A DNA stretch of 64,000 nucleotides from a virus, in the IMG/VR virus record IMGVR_UViG_3300045303_000221, positions 23,893 through 87,892 of that record; one strand, written 5' to 3'. Under the pieces are notes generated by a model. That model was given only the letters and a program-made list of their open reading frames with translations. It did no database searches and was not told the origin of the DNA. The number at the start of each line of letters is the position of its first letter. Within the stretch, counting starts at the first letter, position 1. A program made the translations under genes and the position numbers. Shown here piece after piece: positions 24,018-32,521 of the stretch.

Positions 24018-24622
24018 TCCGTCGATGCACGTATGCCATCTGTGCATCGTTCGTGCTCGCGCTGTTCCCGACCACCGGCACGGCGCACACGAAGGCGGAC
24101 GAGGCGCGCGTGCTGCGGAGCCTGGCGGCGCTGACGACGGCCGCGCCGCTGTCGATGAGCGGCTACTCGCGGGACGAGTTCCCGCACTGGCGCGACCCGG
24201 ATGGCAACGGCTGCAACGCGAGGCAGGACACGCTCCGCCATGACGGCACCCGCGTCGTGGTCGGCGCGGGCTGCCGGATCGTGTCCGGCAGGTGGGTCGA
24301 TCGCTACTCGGGGACGGTGTACCGGGTAGCGAGGTCGCTCGACTGCGATCACCTGGTGCCGCTGGCCGATGCCTGGCGGAGCGGTGCTCGTCGGTGGAGC
24401 GACGAGCGGCGCGAGCGGTACGCGAACGACCCGGTGGTGCTGGTGATGACGAGCGCGCACCTGAACCGGCAGAAGGGCGACAGCGACCCGTCTGAGTGGG
24501 TGCCGCCGCGCCGGGCGTACTGGTTCACGTACGCGAAGCGGTGGGTGCGGATCAAGGCCCGCTACCACCTGGCCGTGACGCGGGCGGAGCGCAAGGCGCT
24601 GCGCGCGATGGTGACCGGATGA
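24014..24622 (+). CDS. Secreted HNH nuclease, GmrSD/DUF1524-like, 202 aa
   Basis: GTG 24014 overlaps the previous stop. A signal peptide (CTYAICASFVLALFPTTGTA) precedes a catalytic domain with LDCDHLVPLADAW and LNRQKGDSDPSEWVPP, the DHLVPL and NxxKGD motifs of the secreted DUF1524/HNH family of actinobacteria, plus paired Cys (GNGCNAR, GAGCRIV). Predicted to act outside the cell or in the envelope. A phage-encoded exported nuclease could degrade incoming competitor DNA or extracellular DNA (inference). Confidence 0.85.
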   Translation: MIRRCTYAICASFVLALFPTTGTAHTKADEARVLRSLAALTTAAPLSMSGYSRDEFPHWRDPDGNGCNARQDTLRHDGTRVVVGAGCRIVSGRWVDRYSGTVYRVARSLDCDHLVPLADAWRSGARRWSDERRERYANDPVVLVMTSAHLNRQKGDSDPSEWVPPRRAYWFTYAKRWVRIKARYHLAVTRAERKALRAMVTG

Positions 24623-24687
24623 CGCACAACGTGAGCACGTCAAGTGAGCGATCCCTGACGCAGACTCAAGGGTGCGGTTTGTCCTAG
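24619..24687 (+). CDS. Possible 22-aa peptide
   Basis: ATG 24619 overlaps the previous stop and the frame ends at the TAG abutting regulon site 9. Ser/Thr-rich with no structure visible. It may be only a non-coding spacer. Confidence 0.25.
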   Translation: MTHNVSTSSERSLTQTQGCGLS

Positions 24688-24707
24688 CGCGCATCGTGTG
24701 TTACCAT
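24687..24707 (+). promoter_or_regulatory. Regulon operator-promoter (site 9)
   Basis: CGCATCGTG core (centre 24694) and TACCAT at 24702-24707, spacing 8. The leader of about 80 bases lacks the usual CAGAGAGG but has GGAGATCGGAGAAA before GTG 24793. Confidence 0.7.
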
Positions 24708-24792
24708 CCGAGGTACAACACAAGCCGGTCGTGAAGGGGCACCACGCTGACAATGAGTCCGCCGACGCCCTGACCGGAGATCGGAGAAACCC

Positions 24793-25713
24793 GTGAGTCC
24801 ACGGGAGAACGCGAAGCCTGAGCTTCGCCAGATCGCCGTTGGCGATCTCACTGTGCTGGCACATATCCAGCGCACCCCTCGTCCGGCCCGCGTCGCGAAG
24901 ATCGCGCGTGAGTGGGACGAGAGCAAGGTCGGCATCCTCAAGGTCGCGAAGATCACGACCGGCCGCAACAAGGGCAAGTACCACGTCGTTGACGGCGGTA
25001 CTCGCTGGAAGGCGGCCGAGCTTGCCTTCGGTGACGACTACCTGTTCTGGTGCGTCGTCACGGGCGGGACGGAGTTTGAGGCAGCGGAGGACTTCCTCGC
25101 GGCCAACAACCTGTCGAAGAAGCCGACCGCGTACGAGAACTACATGGTCGGCCTGCGAGCGGACGTGGACTACTGCAACGCGATGGCGAAGGCGTTCAAG
25201 GCCGTCGGTGTCGATGCGGACGAGTCCAGCACGCGCACGTCAGTCGGCTCCATCGCTGCGTGCCGCCGGATCGTGGACCGCGCCGAGGCCGAGGCCAAGC
25301 GGACGCTGAACGGCGACTACTCGCCCGAGGACAAGCAGGATGCGGCGTGGGAGTACGGCTCCGACCGGCTCCGCGACGTGCTGATCCTCACGCGCGAGAT
25401 GTACCTCGACCGGCCGGACGGCGGCCCTCGGGCGCACGATGCCGACATCATCCAGGCGGTCGCCCGCATCTGGGAGATCAACCCAGGCAAGCTCGGTACG
25501 AACGGCTGCCGCGCCCGGTTCGTGGAGCGGATCGCCGTGGTCCGCGTCGCCGAGTGGCGGCACGACGGGCAGAAGGACACCCGGACGTACGGCGGCTCCG
25601 AGTCGCGTGCGACGGCGATGGCCCGGCTGATGTGCATGGAGCACAACAAGCGCCTCAGCCCCGACTCGCCGTGCTTCCTGAAGGGTCCGGCTGACCCCAA
25701 GCCGCGCTACTAG
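24793..25713 (+). CDS. ParB/Srx-fold protein, 306 aa
   Basis: Residues about 10-105 resemble a ParB N-terminal domain: HIQRTPRPARVAKIAREW, YHVVDGGTRWKAAELAFGDD, VVTGGTEFEAAEDFLAANN. The VVDGGTRWKA box corresponds to the ParB nucleotide-binding region. The rest is helical and poorly conserved. Such phage proteins are often annotated as ParB-like nucleases or DUF6551-type. Monocistronic between site 9 and a strong terminator, so its expression is controlled separately. Role could be DNA segregation, binding or nicking. Confidence 0.8.
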   Translation: MSPRENAKPELRQIAVGDLTVLAHIQRTPRPARVAKIAREWDESKVGILKVAKITTGRNKGKYHVVDGGTRWKAAELAFGDDYLFWCVVTGGTEFEAAEDFLAANNLSKKPTAYENYMVGLRADVDYCNAMAKAFKAVGVDADESSTRTSVGSIAACRRIVDRAEAEAKRTLNGDYSPEDKQDAAWEYGSDRLRDVLILTREMYLDRPDGGPRAHDADIIQAVARIWEINPGKLGTNGCRARFVERIAVVRVAEWRHDGQKDTRTYGGSESRATAMARLMCMEHNKRLSPDSPCFLKGPADPKPRY

Positions 25714-25732
25714 CTCGACCTGATCGACCACG

Positions 25733-25767
25733 GGGGGGCGGCACCGGCGAGACGGGTGTCGCCCCCC
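25733..25767 (+). terminator. Terminator hairpin
   Basis: 13-bp stem GGGGGGCGGCACC / GGTGTCGCCCCCC (one G-T pair), 9-base loop, then TTCTGCG. Confidence 0.8.
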
Positions 25768-25806
25768 TTCTGCGTGGGGCTGCTGGCGCGGACCCGCGGC
25801 TCTGCG

Positions 25807-25812
25807 TATCCT
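25807..25812 (+). promoter_or_regulatory. Leaderless -10 box TATCCT
   Basis: TATCCT then GACCGTC and GTG 25820; no Shine-Dalgarno. Confidence 0.5.
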
Positions 25813-25819
25813 GACCGTC

Positions 25820-25915
25820 GTGAGGCGGCTGACGCAACGGTGGGAAGCGGCGATGTTCTGGACGATCGTGCTCGCGGTCGCCGCCGTCTACGCACGCATC
25901 TTCTGGGGGGCCTGA
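25820..25915 (+). CDS. Single-pass membrane peptide, 31 aa
   Basis: GTG 25820 follows a leaderless-type -10 box. A short basic N-terminus, then one membrane helix (FWTIVLAVAAVYARIFW). The stop overlaps the next ATG. Confidence 0.5.
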   Translation: MRRLTQRWEAAMFWTIVLAVAAVYARIFWGA

Positions 25916-26178
25916 TGCCGGACACGAGGGTGCGCCAGCGCGTCGGACTGCCGCGCGTGTTCGATCCGTGCGTGACCTGTCCGGGCGGTGCGCCGATCGG
26001 CGAGGCCCCGGGCGGGAGCGGCTGCGAGTGCCGGATCGAGCGGTCGGCGATCCTCGCGTCGATCGATCCGTCGTCTCTCGTGAAGTTCTGTCTGAGCGCG
26101 GACGGCTACCAGACGTGTCCGACCTGGCAGGCTGAGAAGCAGCGCGTGTGGGCACGCCGCGCACTGCTCCCCGACTGA
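25915..26178 (+). CDS. Cys-rich small protein, 87 aa
   Basis: ATG 25915 shares its A with the previous stop. Six cysteines (CVTC, CEC, FCLS, TCPTW) suggest zinc or disulfide structure. No family recognised. Confidence 0.6.
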   Translation: MPDTRVRQRVGLPRVFDPCVTCPGGAPIGEAPGGSGCECRIERSAILASIDPSSLVKFCLSADGYQTCPTWQAEKQRVWARRALLPD

Positions 26179-26186
26179 CAGCGGAC

Positions 26187-26192
26187 TATGCT
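26187..26192 (+). promoter_or_regulatory. Leaderless -10 box TATGCT
   Basis: TATGCT then GTGTCGC and GTG 26200. It probably also transcribes the portal and MuF genes. Confidence 0.55.
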
Positions 26193-26199
26193 GTGTCGC

Positions 26200-26424
26200 G
26201 TGGCGGACACGCCGATCAAGGTGCGCGAGCCTCGGCTCGGAAGGCGGTCGCCACGGATCGGCGACTTCTACACGAACGGCCGGGAGTTGTACGAGGTGCT
26301 GATCGTGGCGGACGGCCGGGCGGCGATGGAGAACTGCCGGACGGAGTTCACCACCGAGTACGACCTGGAGACGGTGCGCCGGATGCGGCTCGTGCGCGTG
26401 GGAGGTACTGATGGGCTGGCTTGA
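26200..26424 (+). CDS. Small head-operon protein, 74 aa
   Basis: GTG 26200 is set by TATGCT seven bases upstream. Beta-rich (RIGDFYTNGRELYEVLIV). Overlaps the portal start by 14 bases. Short ORFs in this position are common in phage head operons; function unknown. Confidence 0.6.
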   Translation: MADTPIKVREPRLGRRSPRIGDFYTNGRELYEVLIVADGRAAMENCRTEFTTEYDLETVRRMRLVRVGGTDGLA

Positions 26425-28303
26425 GGGCGTGTCGAAGCGGCTACAGGAGGCGGCTGGGGTGTCGCTGGTCGCGCCGGAGGAACGGGCGGTGGAGGAGCGC
26501 CTGTTGGAGGCGACGACGCGCGAGTTGAGCGCCACCCGGAAGGACCTCGACCTGCTCGGCTGGACGGCGCTGGACTACGTGGCCGGGATGCCGCAGGACA
26601 TGCCGGTGCAGAACCGGCGCGAGCTTGTCGCGCACGCCCGGCGGGTGTGGCGGCGCGACCCGATGGCGGGCGCGGCCGTTGACCTGCTGAACGACTTCAC
26701 GTTCTCGCGCGGCGTCCCGCTGCCGCGCGCTCGGGACGAGGAAGTGCAGATCGTGATCGATGAGGCGTGGAACGACGTGGACAACAAGGCGGTGCTGACG
26801 ACGTACGCGGCGCAGCTAGCGCTCGGCACCGACCTGACGCTCCAGTCCAACGTGTTCCTGGCCGTGTTCGATGACGGCGACGACGGCAAGGTGAAGCTGA
26901 CGATCGTGCCGCACGACTCGGTGATCGACGTGGTGCGCGACCCGGACAACCCGATGCGGATCCTCTACTACGTCGTGCAGGTGAACGACACGGAGTGGGA
27001 CTTCGACGCGGACGCGCCGAAGGTGAAGGCGGCGGCGGGCGCGGCGGCGGGCACCGGCGGCACGTACAAGGCGGGGCAAGCGCCGGTCGGCCGGGTGCTG
27101 TATTTCGAGCACTGGCTGAACTGCCGGATGCTGCGAGAGGAAGGGATCGACTTCCCCGAGCCGCCAGCGGAGAAGCAGGCGGCGGGCAAGATGTACCACA
27201 TCGCCACGAATCGCGGCTCGGAGATGGCGTTCGGCGTGCCGCGGATGGAGCGGACGCTGCGCTGGCTGACGGGCTACAACGAGATCGTCGCGGCGCGCGT
27301 GGACATGGCGAAGGCGGCGGCGGCCTTCATCATGAAGCGCAAGATCACCGGCACGAAGGGGCAGGTCGAGCGGCTGGCGTCGCAGGCCATCTCGCGCCGG
27401 TCGGAGCTTGGCGCGGCGAGCGCGGCGGGCACCGGCTCGCAGATTCCTCCGGCGACCGGTTCGATCCTGAACGAGAACGAGTCGGTGCAGCACGAGCCGT
27501 TGAAGCTGGACTCCGGGTCGAGCGGGGCGATGCAGGACGCGCAGATGATCCGCGCGCAGGTGTCGGCCGCGACGCGCTGGCCGCAGCACTACCTGGGCGA
27601 CGTGAACGCTGCGAGCCTGGCCGGATCGACGGCGATCGAGCTTCCCGTGCTGAAGCTCGTGGAGGCCAACCAGGAACTGTTTGAGAACCTGTTCCGGGCG
27701 TTCCTCGACCGCGTGATCGAGCGGGCGGTGGAGGTCGGGAGGCTCGACAAGAACGCGCCCGCGCCGGAGGGTGAGGCGCTGGAGGCGGCGGACAACGACG
27801 ACGAGGAATCGACCGAGCGCGACCTGAGCTACGAGTTCAAGATGCCGTCCGCGATGCGGCGGATGATGACCGACCTGGTGACTTCGGTCGCGACGACGGC
27901 GCAGACGTTCGACCCGAACAACTCCAACCTGGAACTGAGCCGGACGCTGCTCACGATCGTGCTGGGCGAGGCGTTTGAGCTACAGGACCCGGCGGAGGCG
28001 GTCGATCGCATCTTCCCCGAGGGCTATGTCGATCCGGCGGTGCAGGCGGCGCAGGCGCAGGCGGAGATCCCCGGCACCGAGGGGTTCGATCAGGCCAGCG
28101 AGGAAGGCGCTCCGACCGGCGGCGACGGGCAGGACCAGGCGACCAACCCGTACGGCGCTCCGATGAAGTCGCCGCCGCCGGAGCAGCGGGCGCGGATGGC
28201 GGAGGCCGCCGACGGCATCGAGGAGGCGCTGTTGGACGACCCGGCGTTCCGCGAGGCGTGGATCGCGGCGGTCGGCATCGGACGCAATGGCGACGGACAC
28301 TGA
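26411..28303 (+). CDS. Portal protein, 630 aa
   Basis: Dodecameric ring at the unique capsid vertex through which DNA passes. Recognised from overall architecture: an N-terminal helical region with RRVWRRDPMAGAAVDLLNDF, a clip/stem region ending near residue 380 (RAQVSAATRWPQHYLGDVN), SLAGSTAIELPVLKLVEANQ and ELFENLFRAFLDRVIERAVE, then an acidic tail. Followed immediately by the MuF gene, the usual neighbour. ATG 26411 follows GGGAGGT. Confidence 0.9.
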   Translation: MGWLEGVSKRLQEAAGVSLVAPEERAVEERLLEATTRELSATRKDLDLLGWTALDYVAGMPQDMPVQNRRELVAHARRVWRRDPMAGAAVDLLNDFTFSRGVPLPRARDEEVQIVIDEAWNDVDNKAVLTTYAAQLALGTDLTLQSNVFLAVFDDGDDGKVKLTIVPHDSVIDVVRDPDNPMRILYYVVQVNDTEWDFDADAPKVKAAAGAAAGTGGTYKAGQAPVGRVLYFEHWLNCRMLREEGIDFPEPPAEKQAAGKMYHIATNRGSEMAFGVPRMERTLRWLTGYNEIVAARVDMAKAAAAFIMKRKITGTKGQVERLASQAISRRSELGAASAAGTGSQIPPATGSILNENESVQHEPLKLDSGSSGAMQDAQMIRAQVSAATRWPQHYLGDVNAASLAGSTAIELPVLKLVEANQELFENLFRAFLDRVIERAVEVGRLDKNAPAPEGEALEAADNDDEESTERDLSYEFKMPSAMRRMMTDLVTSVATTAQTFDPNNSNLELSRTLLTIVLGEAFELQDPAEAVDRIFPEGYVDPAVQAAQAQAEIPGTEGFDQASEEGAPTGGDGQDQATNPYGAPMKSPPPEQRARMAEAADGIEEALLDDPAFREAWIAAVGIGRNGDGH

Positions 28304-31300
28304 CCCGCTACGGGCACGACTGCGGGCGCTGACCGAGCAGGTGGTCGCGGCCGAGCCGCCGCCGGTGGAGGAGCCTCCGGCCCGGCCTGACGCGGTGACG
28401 GCGGCGACGGGCCTGGCGGCGGCGCTCGCGGCTGGTGGGGCGGTCGCTCCGGTGGTGGTCGGCGTGCAGGCGTACAAGCAGGGCGCGGACACCGTGATGG
28501 CGGGGACGGCGATGGTGCTGGCGGCCCTCGCGCACCAGGCGGGCCAGATGGACGTGGCCGAGATCGTGGCGGCGGCGATGGACGACCCGGTGTTCGCCGA
28601 CGACGACATCGAGCAGGCCATCCAGGCCGAGCGGGCGATGCAGGAGACGTTCGTGCGCAAGCAGCGCGCCCGGGTGAAGCGCGACCTGCCGAAGGCGCTG
28701 AAGCTGGAGGACGCGGCCGAGCGACGGGCGGCCGTCCAGAAGCTCGTGGAGCGCGAGAAGCGCTACTCGCAACAGCGGATCGAGGCGTTGCGTGAGCGGC
28801 TGGCCGGGATGGCGGAGATGAAGCGGGTCGAGGCGCAGTCGCCGGGCGGCGCGCTGTGGCTGCTCTCGGACGGCGTGAAGGTGCACACGCCGGACTGCAT
28901 CGCGATGAGCGGGAAGGTGTGGCCGTGGCCGGTGCTGAAGCTGTGGCACCCGCCGCTGCACCACGGCTGTCCGTGCATCCTCGTGGGCATCCCGGACGCG
29001 CTCAAGCAGGGCCTGATCAAGCCGGGGATGATCCCCACCGACCACGCCGACGCGGTGAAGCGGGCGCGGGCGATCATGCGCAAGGCGCAGCGGTTGGAGG
29101 AGGTCGCGGCCGAGGGCGAGGTGGAGGCGTACCTGGAGGCCGTGGAGGCCCGCTGGGAGCGCCGCTTCCCGAAGGGCACCGACCGGGCCGGGCAGTTCAT
29201 GCCGCGCCGGGGAGGGTCGGCGCGCGCGTTGCTGCGCGACCTGGTGCCGCGCCAGCCTCGCCGTCGGGTGACGCGGATCGGTGGGCACCGGGTGGTGATC
29301 CCCGAGGAGCGCAGCTTCAAGCGGACGATCGGCGACCACACGTACACGTCGCCGCCGGGCACGACGAAGGTGCTGCGGGACGGCAAGCCGCTCGGGCGCG
29401 ACCCGGGGGGCGAGAAGCACGACCTGACGCTGACCCGGCCGACGGGCGACCTGCGGCCGTCCACGCCGGAGCGCGAGGCGCTGGCGAAGGTGCTGAACGG
29501 CGCGCAGGCGGACACGCTCACCGGGATGCGGTACGCGGGCGTGGAGGAGGGCCTGCTGGCGCACGGGTTCATCCCCGTGGCGGTGAAGGGGGAGGACCCG
29601 CTCAACCGCTACTTCTACCGGCACCCGTCCGGCTCCACGATGACGCTGAACCTGGTGCGGTGGGCTTCCGGGCGGATGGAGGTCGGCGTCGCGTACTACT
29701 CCCCGGCGCAGGTGCCGGTGCGCGCCGACTACCCGCGCGCGAGCAGGCCGCCGGAGACGTGGGACGAGTTCCTGAAGGACGCGACGGCGCTGGCGGCGAA
29801 CATCGCGGAGCGCACGAACGCGCACCTCGGGCTGGGGACGATCGCGACGAGCGAGCACCTTACTGACCACACCGGCGACCACTCATGGGATGGCGACATT
29901 CGGCTCGCGCCGAACGTGATGGCGGACGTGCAGGATGCGCTCAACAAGCAGGCGCGGGGCGAGACGATCACGCTCCCGTCCCCGGTGTACCGCGCGTACC
30001 ACACGACCGCACACGAGCTTCTGCACGCGATCAATGCGGGCACGGCGGGCGACTACCACACGCAGGGCGGCCGGACGCTGGAGGAAGCGCTGGTCGAGGA
30101 GTTGTCGCACGTAGTGGCGCAGGAACTGCTCTCCGATCACGGCCTGGGAGAGGTCGCGCAGTGGGCGGCGAACAACCCCTCCAAGGACGCCGCGCGCGGC
30201 ACGTACATCGGGTTCCGGGCGACGCTGGACGGGATGCTGAACGACGCGGGCGTGCCCGCCGCTGACCGGCCGGGCCTGCTCTGGGCGATGAAGACGGGGA
30301 TGCAGACGGACGACCGACTGGAGTTCCTGGCGGCGCTGATGAAGACGGACGTGGAGGCGGTGCGCGGGCGGCTCACATCCAACGCGACCGGCAAGGACAT
30401 GGCCGAGTACCTGCCGATGGTCGCCGCATCGACACGGCCTGTCGTGACGCCGGGCGTGTTCCGGATGGGCGGCGAGCAGGTCGGCCGGGGCGCGCTGCTG
30501 CGGCTCAAGGACGGCACGATCACGCGGGTGGCGGACGTGGGCGACCAGAACGGCGTCGTGTTCGCGTGGACGGACGACGAGGAGGGTCACGTGCACCTCG
30601 TGACCGAGGGTGACGTGGACAGGGTGCTGACCCCGCCGACCAGTCGCGGCGACCAGGGCAGGTCGCTGGCGCTGCGCTGGGAGGGCGCTGCGGAGCACGA
30701 GGACGTGGCGATCGGCGACGTGATCGACTTCGGCGACGGTACGCACGGCCGGGTGGAGGACGTGTTCGGCCGCGGTTCCGCGACGGCGATCAGGGTCGCG
30801 ACCGATCAGGGGTCGGTGTGGGTGACCGAGAAGCGGCGCACCGTGCACCCGATCAAGGTCACGACCGGACGCGGCCCCGAGATGGAGGAGCCGCCCGAGG
30901 CGAAGGCGACCGGCACGCAGTCGATCATCGACGCCGGGTTCGGCAAGGCGGAGCAGGCCGGGGAGGAACTGATGCTGCTCCAGAGCGTGCCGCACCTCCT
31001 GCGGATGTCGCTGCACCGGGTGCTGGTGCGGCAGCGCGAGCTACAGCGGATCGTCGGCCGCGACCCGATGGCCGCGAACGCCGACGTGGTGGAGGCGGAG
31101 GCGGAGCTTCGCCGGATCGAGCGGCTGATCAAGGCGCGAGAGGCGGCGCGCGACGCCCGCGCCAAGGCGTTCAAGCGCGAGCACGGCTACTGGGCGATCA
31201 CGCAAGCCGAGTACGACGCGGCGATGGACGAGCCGAACGTCACCACCGACGACCCGCACGTGGCGCTCCCCGGCGGCGTCGTCGCTCCGAAGTCCGTGAT

Positions 31301-31451
31301 CTTCGACCACGTGCATCGGCCGGACGGGAAGATCAGGATCGTGAAGGCGCTGCGCGACGCGCGGGACGCGCCGATGTACCGCAGCGACCTGCTCTCGCAG
31401 GAGCATCGCGAGGCGGCGCTGAGGTCAATCGGCGCGTACGATCCGGACTAG
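28287..31451 (+). CDS. MuF-type minor head protein fused to zincin metallopeptidase, 1054 aa
   Basis: Residues 1-290 are the MuF part: a Pro/Ala N-terminus, long helices, then HTPDCIAMSGKVWPW and LHHGCPCILVG near 200-230, the conserved Cys/His end of MuF domains. Near 294 a tag-like FPKGTDRAGQFMPRRGG joins it to a large C-terminal extension. That part has a zincin motif HELLH at 576-580 with downstream acidic residues (EEALVEELSHVVAQEL near 600), so it is probably an active metallopeptidase. Two KOW/SH3-like segments follow (GALLRLKDGTITRVADV, AIGDVIDFGDGTHGRVEDV), then a helical C-terminus. MuF proteins carrying C-terminal effector domains are known to be packaged in the head and injected. 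Confidence 0.85.
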   Translation: MATDTDPLRARLRALTEQVVAAEPPPVEEPPARPDAVTAATGLAAALAAGGAVAPVVVGVQAYKQGADTVMAGTAMVLAALAHQAGQMDVAEIVAAAMDDPVFADDDIEQAIQAERAMQETFVRKQRARVKRDLPKALKLEDAAERRAAVQKLVEREKRYSQQRIEALRERLAGMAEMKRVEAQSPGGALWLLSDGVKVHTPDCIAMSGKVWPWPVLKLWHPPLHHGCPCILVGIPDALKQGLIKPGMIPTDHADAVKRARAIMRKAQRLEEVAAEGEVEAYLEAVEARWERRFPKGTDRAGQFMPRRGGSARALLRDLVPRQPRRRVTRIGGHRVVIPEERSFKRTIGDHTYTSPPGTTKVLRDGKPLGRDPGGEKHDLTLTRPTGDLRPSTPEREALAKVLNGAQADTLTGMRYAGVEEGLLAHGFIPVAVKGEDPLNRYFYRHPSGSTMTLNLVRWASGRMEVGVAYYSPAQVPVRADYPRASRPPETWDEFLKDATALAANIAERTNAHLGLGTIATSEHLTDHTGDHSWDGDIRLAPNVMADVQDALNKQARGETITLPSPVYRAYHTTAHELLHAINAGTAGDYHTQGGRTLEEALVEELSHVVAQELLSDHGLGEVAQWAANNPSKDAARGTYIGFRATLDGMLNDAGVPAADRPGLLWAMKTGMQTDDRLEFLAALMKTDVEAVRGRLTSNATGKDMAEYLPMVAASTRPVVTPGVFRMGGEQVGRGALLRLKDGTITRVADVGDQNGVVFAWTDDEEGHVHLVTEGDVDRVLTPPTSRGDQGRSLALRWEGAAEHEDVAIGDVIDFGDGTHGRVEDVFGRGSATAIRVATDQGSVWVTEKRRTVHPIKVTTGRGPEMEEPPEAKATGTQSIIDAGFGKAEQAGEELMLLQSVPHLLRMSLHRVLVRQRELQRIVGRDPMAANADVVEAEAELRRIERLIKAREAARDARAKAFKREHGYWAITQAEYDAAMDEPNVTTDDPHVALPGGVVAPKSVIFDHVHRPDGKIRIVKALRDARDAPMYRSDLLSQEHREAALRSIGAYDPD

Positions 31452-31471
31452 CTCAAGGTGTGCGATACGCT
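31451..31471 (+). promoter_or_regulatory. Regulon-like promoter (site 10) with leaderless start
   Basis: CAAGGTGTG (7/9) centred 8 bp before TACGCT (31466-31471), which is itself 7 bases before GTG 31479. It combines both promoter classes. Confidence 0.55.
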
Positions 31472-31478
31472 GTGGGGC

Positions 31479-31679
31479 GTGTCCGCTCTCCCTGAATCCC
31501 GGCCCGAGGTGCTGATGCCTGGGGCGTCGTCGTGCGCCGGTCTGACGCCGTACGAGCCGCTGGGCCTGCCGGGCGGCGAGGTGCTGCGCAGGCGGGTCGA
31601 GGCGCGGCTGCGGCGCGAGGGCTACAACGTGGAGGGCCTGGCTCGGGAGATCGTGCGGATGGCTGAGGAGTGCCTGTGA
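31479..31679 (+). CDS. Hypothetical protein, 66 aa
   Basis: GTG 31479 is set by the -10 spacing. Helical C-terminal half (GEVLRRRVEARLRREGYNVE). No family recognised. Confidence 0.55.
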   Translation: MSALPESRPEVLMPGASSCAGLTPYEPLGLPGGEVLRRRVEARLRREGYNVEGLAREIVRMAEECL

Positions 31680-31692
31680 GAATGGAGACGAC

Positions 31693-31878
31693 ATGGCCTA
31701 CCTGGTGAACATCGCGCACGTCTGCGGGAAGGACGGGTGCTCGGCGCGTGCGACGGTGCAGCTTTACAACCTCTCCAACGCGCCTGCCGGGTGCTACTGC
31801 AAGCGGCACGGCGACGCGGCGCTGCGCGAGATGAAGCAGCGCGAGGACGACTGGTGGAAGGCGCAGCGAGAGGCGTAG
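31693..31878 (+). CDS. Cys-rich small protein, 61 aa
   Basis: ATG 31693 follows GAGAATGGAGACG. HVCGKDGCSARATVQLYNLS and GCYCKRHGD give a possible four-Cys/His zinc site at residues 11-41, then a charged helix. Possibly nucleic-acid binding. Confidence 0.6.
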   Translation: MAYLVNIAHVCGKDGCSARATVQLYNLSNAPAGCYCKRHGDAALREMKQREDDWWKAQREA

Positions 31879-31982
31879 TGGCGGAGCACAAGCTCATCGT
31901 CATCGCCGCGTTCGTCCTCGTCGTGATCGCCGTCGTGTGGGTGATCCTGGCGGTCGCCGCGAGCAAGAGCGACGAGTCGTAG
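31878..31982 (+). CDS. Single-pass membrane peptide, 34 aa
   Basis: GTG 31878 shares its G with the previous TAG. One helix (LIVIAAFVLVVIAVVWVILA) spans nearly the whole peptide. Confidence 0.5.
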   Translation: MAEHKLIVIAAFVLVVIAVVWVILAVAASKSDES

Positions 31983-31984
31983 GG

Positions 31985-32338
31985 TCAGTGCTTCCGGCCC
32001 TTGTGGCCCTTGTGGCCCTTCCCCTTGGAGTGGCCGCGGGACGAATCTCGGCGGGGTTTCGTCCCGGCCTGACGGACGGAGCGCACGACGACTCGCCGGA
32101 CGACGACGTGGACGTGGTTGACGACCCGCACCTTCTCGTGCGTGACGGTGACCGGCGGCGGTGCGGGCACGGTGACGGGCGGCGGGGCGGGCGTCGTGAC
32201 GGTGGTCGTGCGGATGATCGGCGCGGGCGCGGCCGAGGTCGCAGCGGGCTGGCGGGCGACGTGCGTGGTGATCGCCGCGCTGGTGCTGACGCCGAGTCCG
32301 GCGGCGGCGAGCATGGCTGGGATGAGCGCGCGGTGCAC
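31985..32338 (-). CDS. Secreted Pro/Val-rich protein with basic tail, 117 aa
   Basis: GTG 32338 lies 7 bases after TAGTGT on the minus strand (leaderless). A signal peptide (ALIPAMLAAAGLGVSTSA) is followed by a Pro/Thr/Val region (TTPAPPPVTVPAPPPVTVTH), a Val/Arg beta segment and a tail of Lys/His/Gly repeats (KGKGHKGHKGRKH). It ends 3 bases from the convergent gene at 31982. Role unknown; the basic tail could bind nucleic acid or teichoic acid. Confidence 0.7.
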   Translation of the reverse strand: MHRALIPAMLAAAGLGVSTSAAITTHVARQPAATSAAPAPIIRTTTVTTPAPPPVTVPAPPPVTVTHEKVRVVNHVHVVVRRVVVRSVRQAGTKPRRDSSRGHSKGKGHKGHKGRKH

Positions 32339-32346
32339 GCGGTTGA

Positions 32347-32352
32347 CACTAC
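32347..32352 (-). promoter_or_regulatory. Leaderless -10 box TAGTGT, minus strand
   Basis: Read on the minus strand: TAGTGT, CAACCGC, GTG (32338). Confidence 0.45.
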
Positions 32353-32445
32353 CCGCCGACGCCGATCCCGAATCCGGTAGTCTCCGCGCCGGAGGCGACC
32401 GTCGGGCGTGTACCGCGAAGCCGCGACCCGGCGGGCCTCCACCTA

Positions 32446-32521
32446 GCGCGGCTGGGCAAATGGTAAAGCCACCCGGTTCAACCCTCGGGAGACAGTCTGG
32501 GTTCGACTCCCAGGCCGCGCA
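32446..32521 (+). tRNA. tRNA with apparent 8-nt anticodon loop (anticodon region CAA)
   Basis: Acceptor GCGCGGC (32446-32452) pairs perfectly with GCCGCGC (32514-32520); discriminator A32521. D arm GGC/GCC. T arm CTGGG-TTCGACT-CCCAG (32497-32513). The best anticodon stem, CCCGG (32472-32476) with TCGGG (32485-32489), leaves an 8-base loop TTCAACCC and a 7-base variable region. A standard 7-base loop TTCAACC requires a C-C mismatch. The anticodon would be CAA (Leu) or an extended CAAC. CCA is not encoded (next bases CCT), so it needs a CCA-adding enzyme; the phage encodes a related domain in its giant protein. It lies between two minus-strand genes. Confidence 0.75.

Noticed and set aside
32339-32350. 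TTGACA at 32343 as a -35 for the tRNA promoter
   Set aside because: The nearest usable -10 (TAGTCT, 32378) is 29 bases away, too far for a standard promoter; the sequence overlaps the minus-strand TAGTGT box instead.
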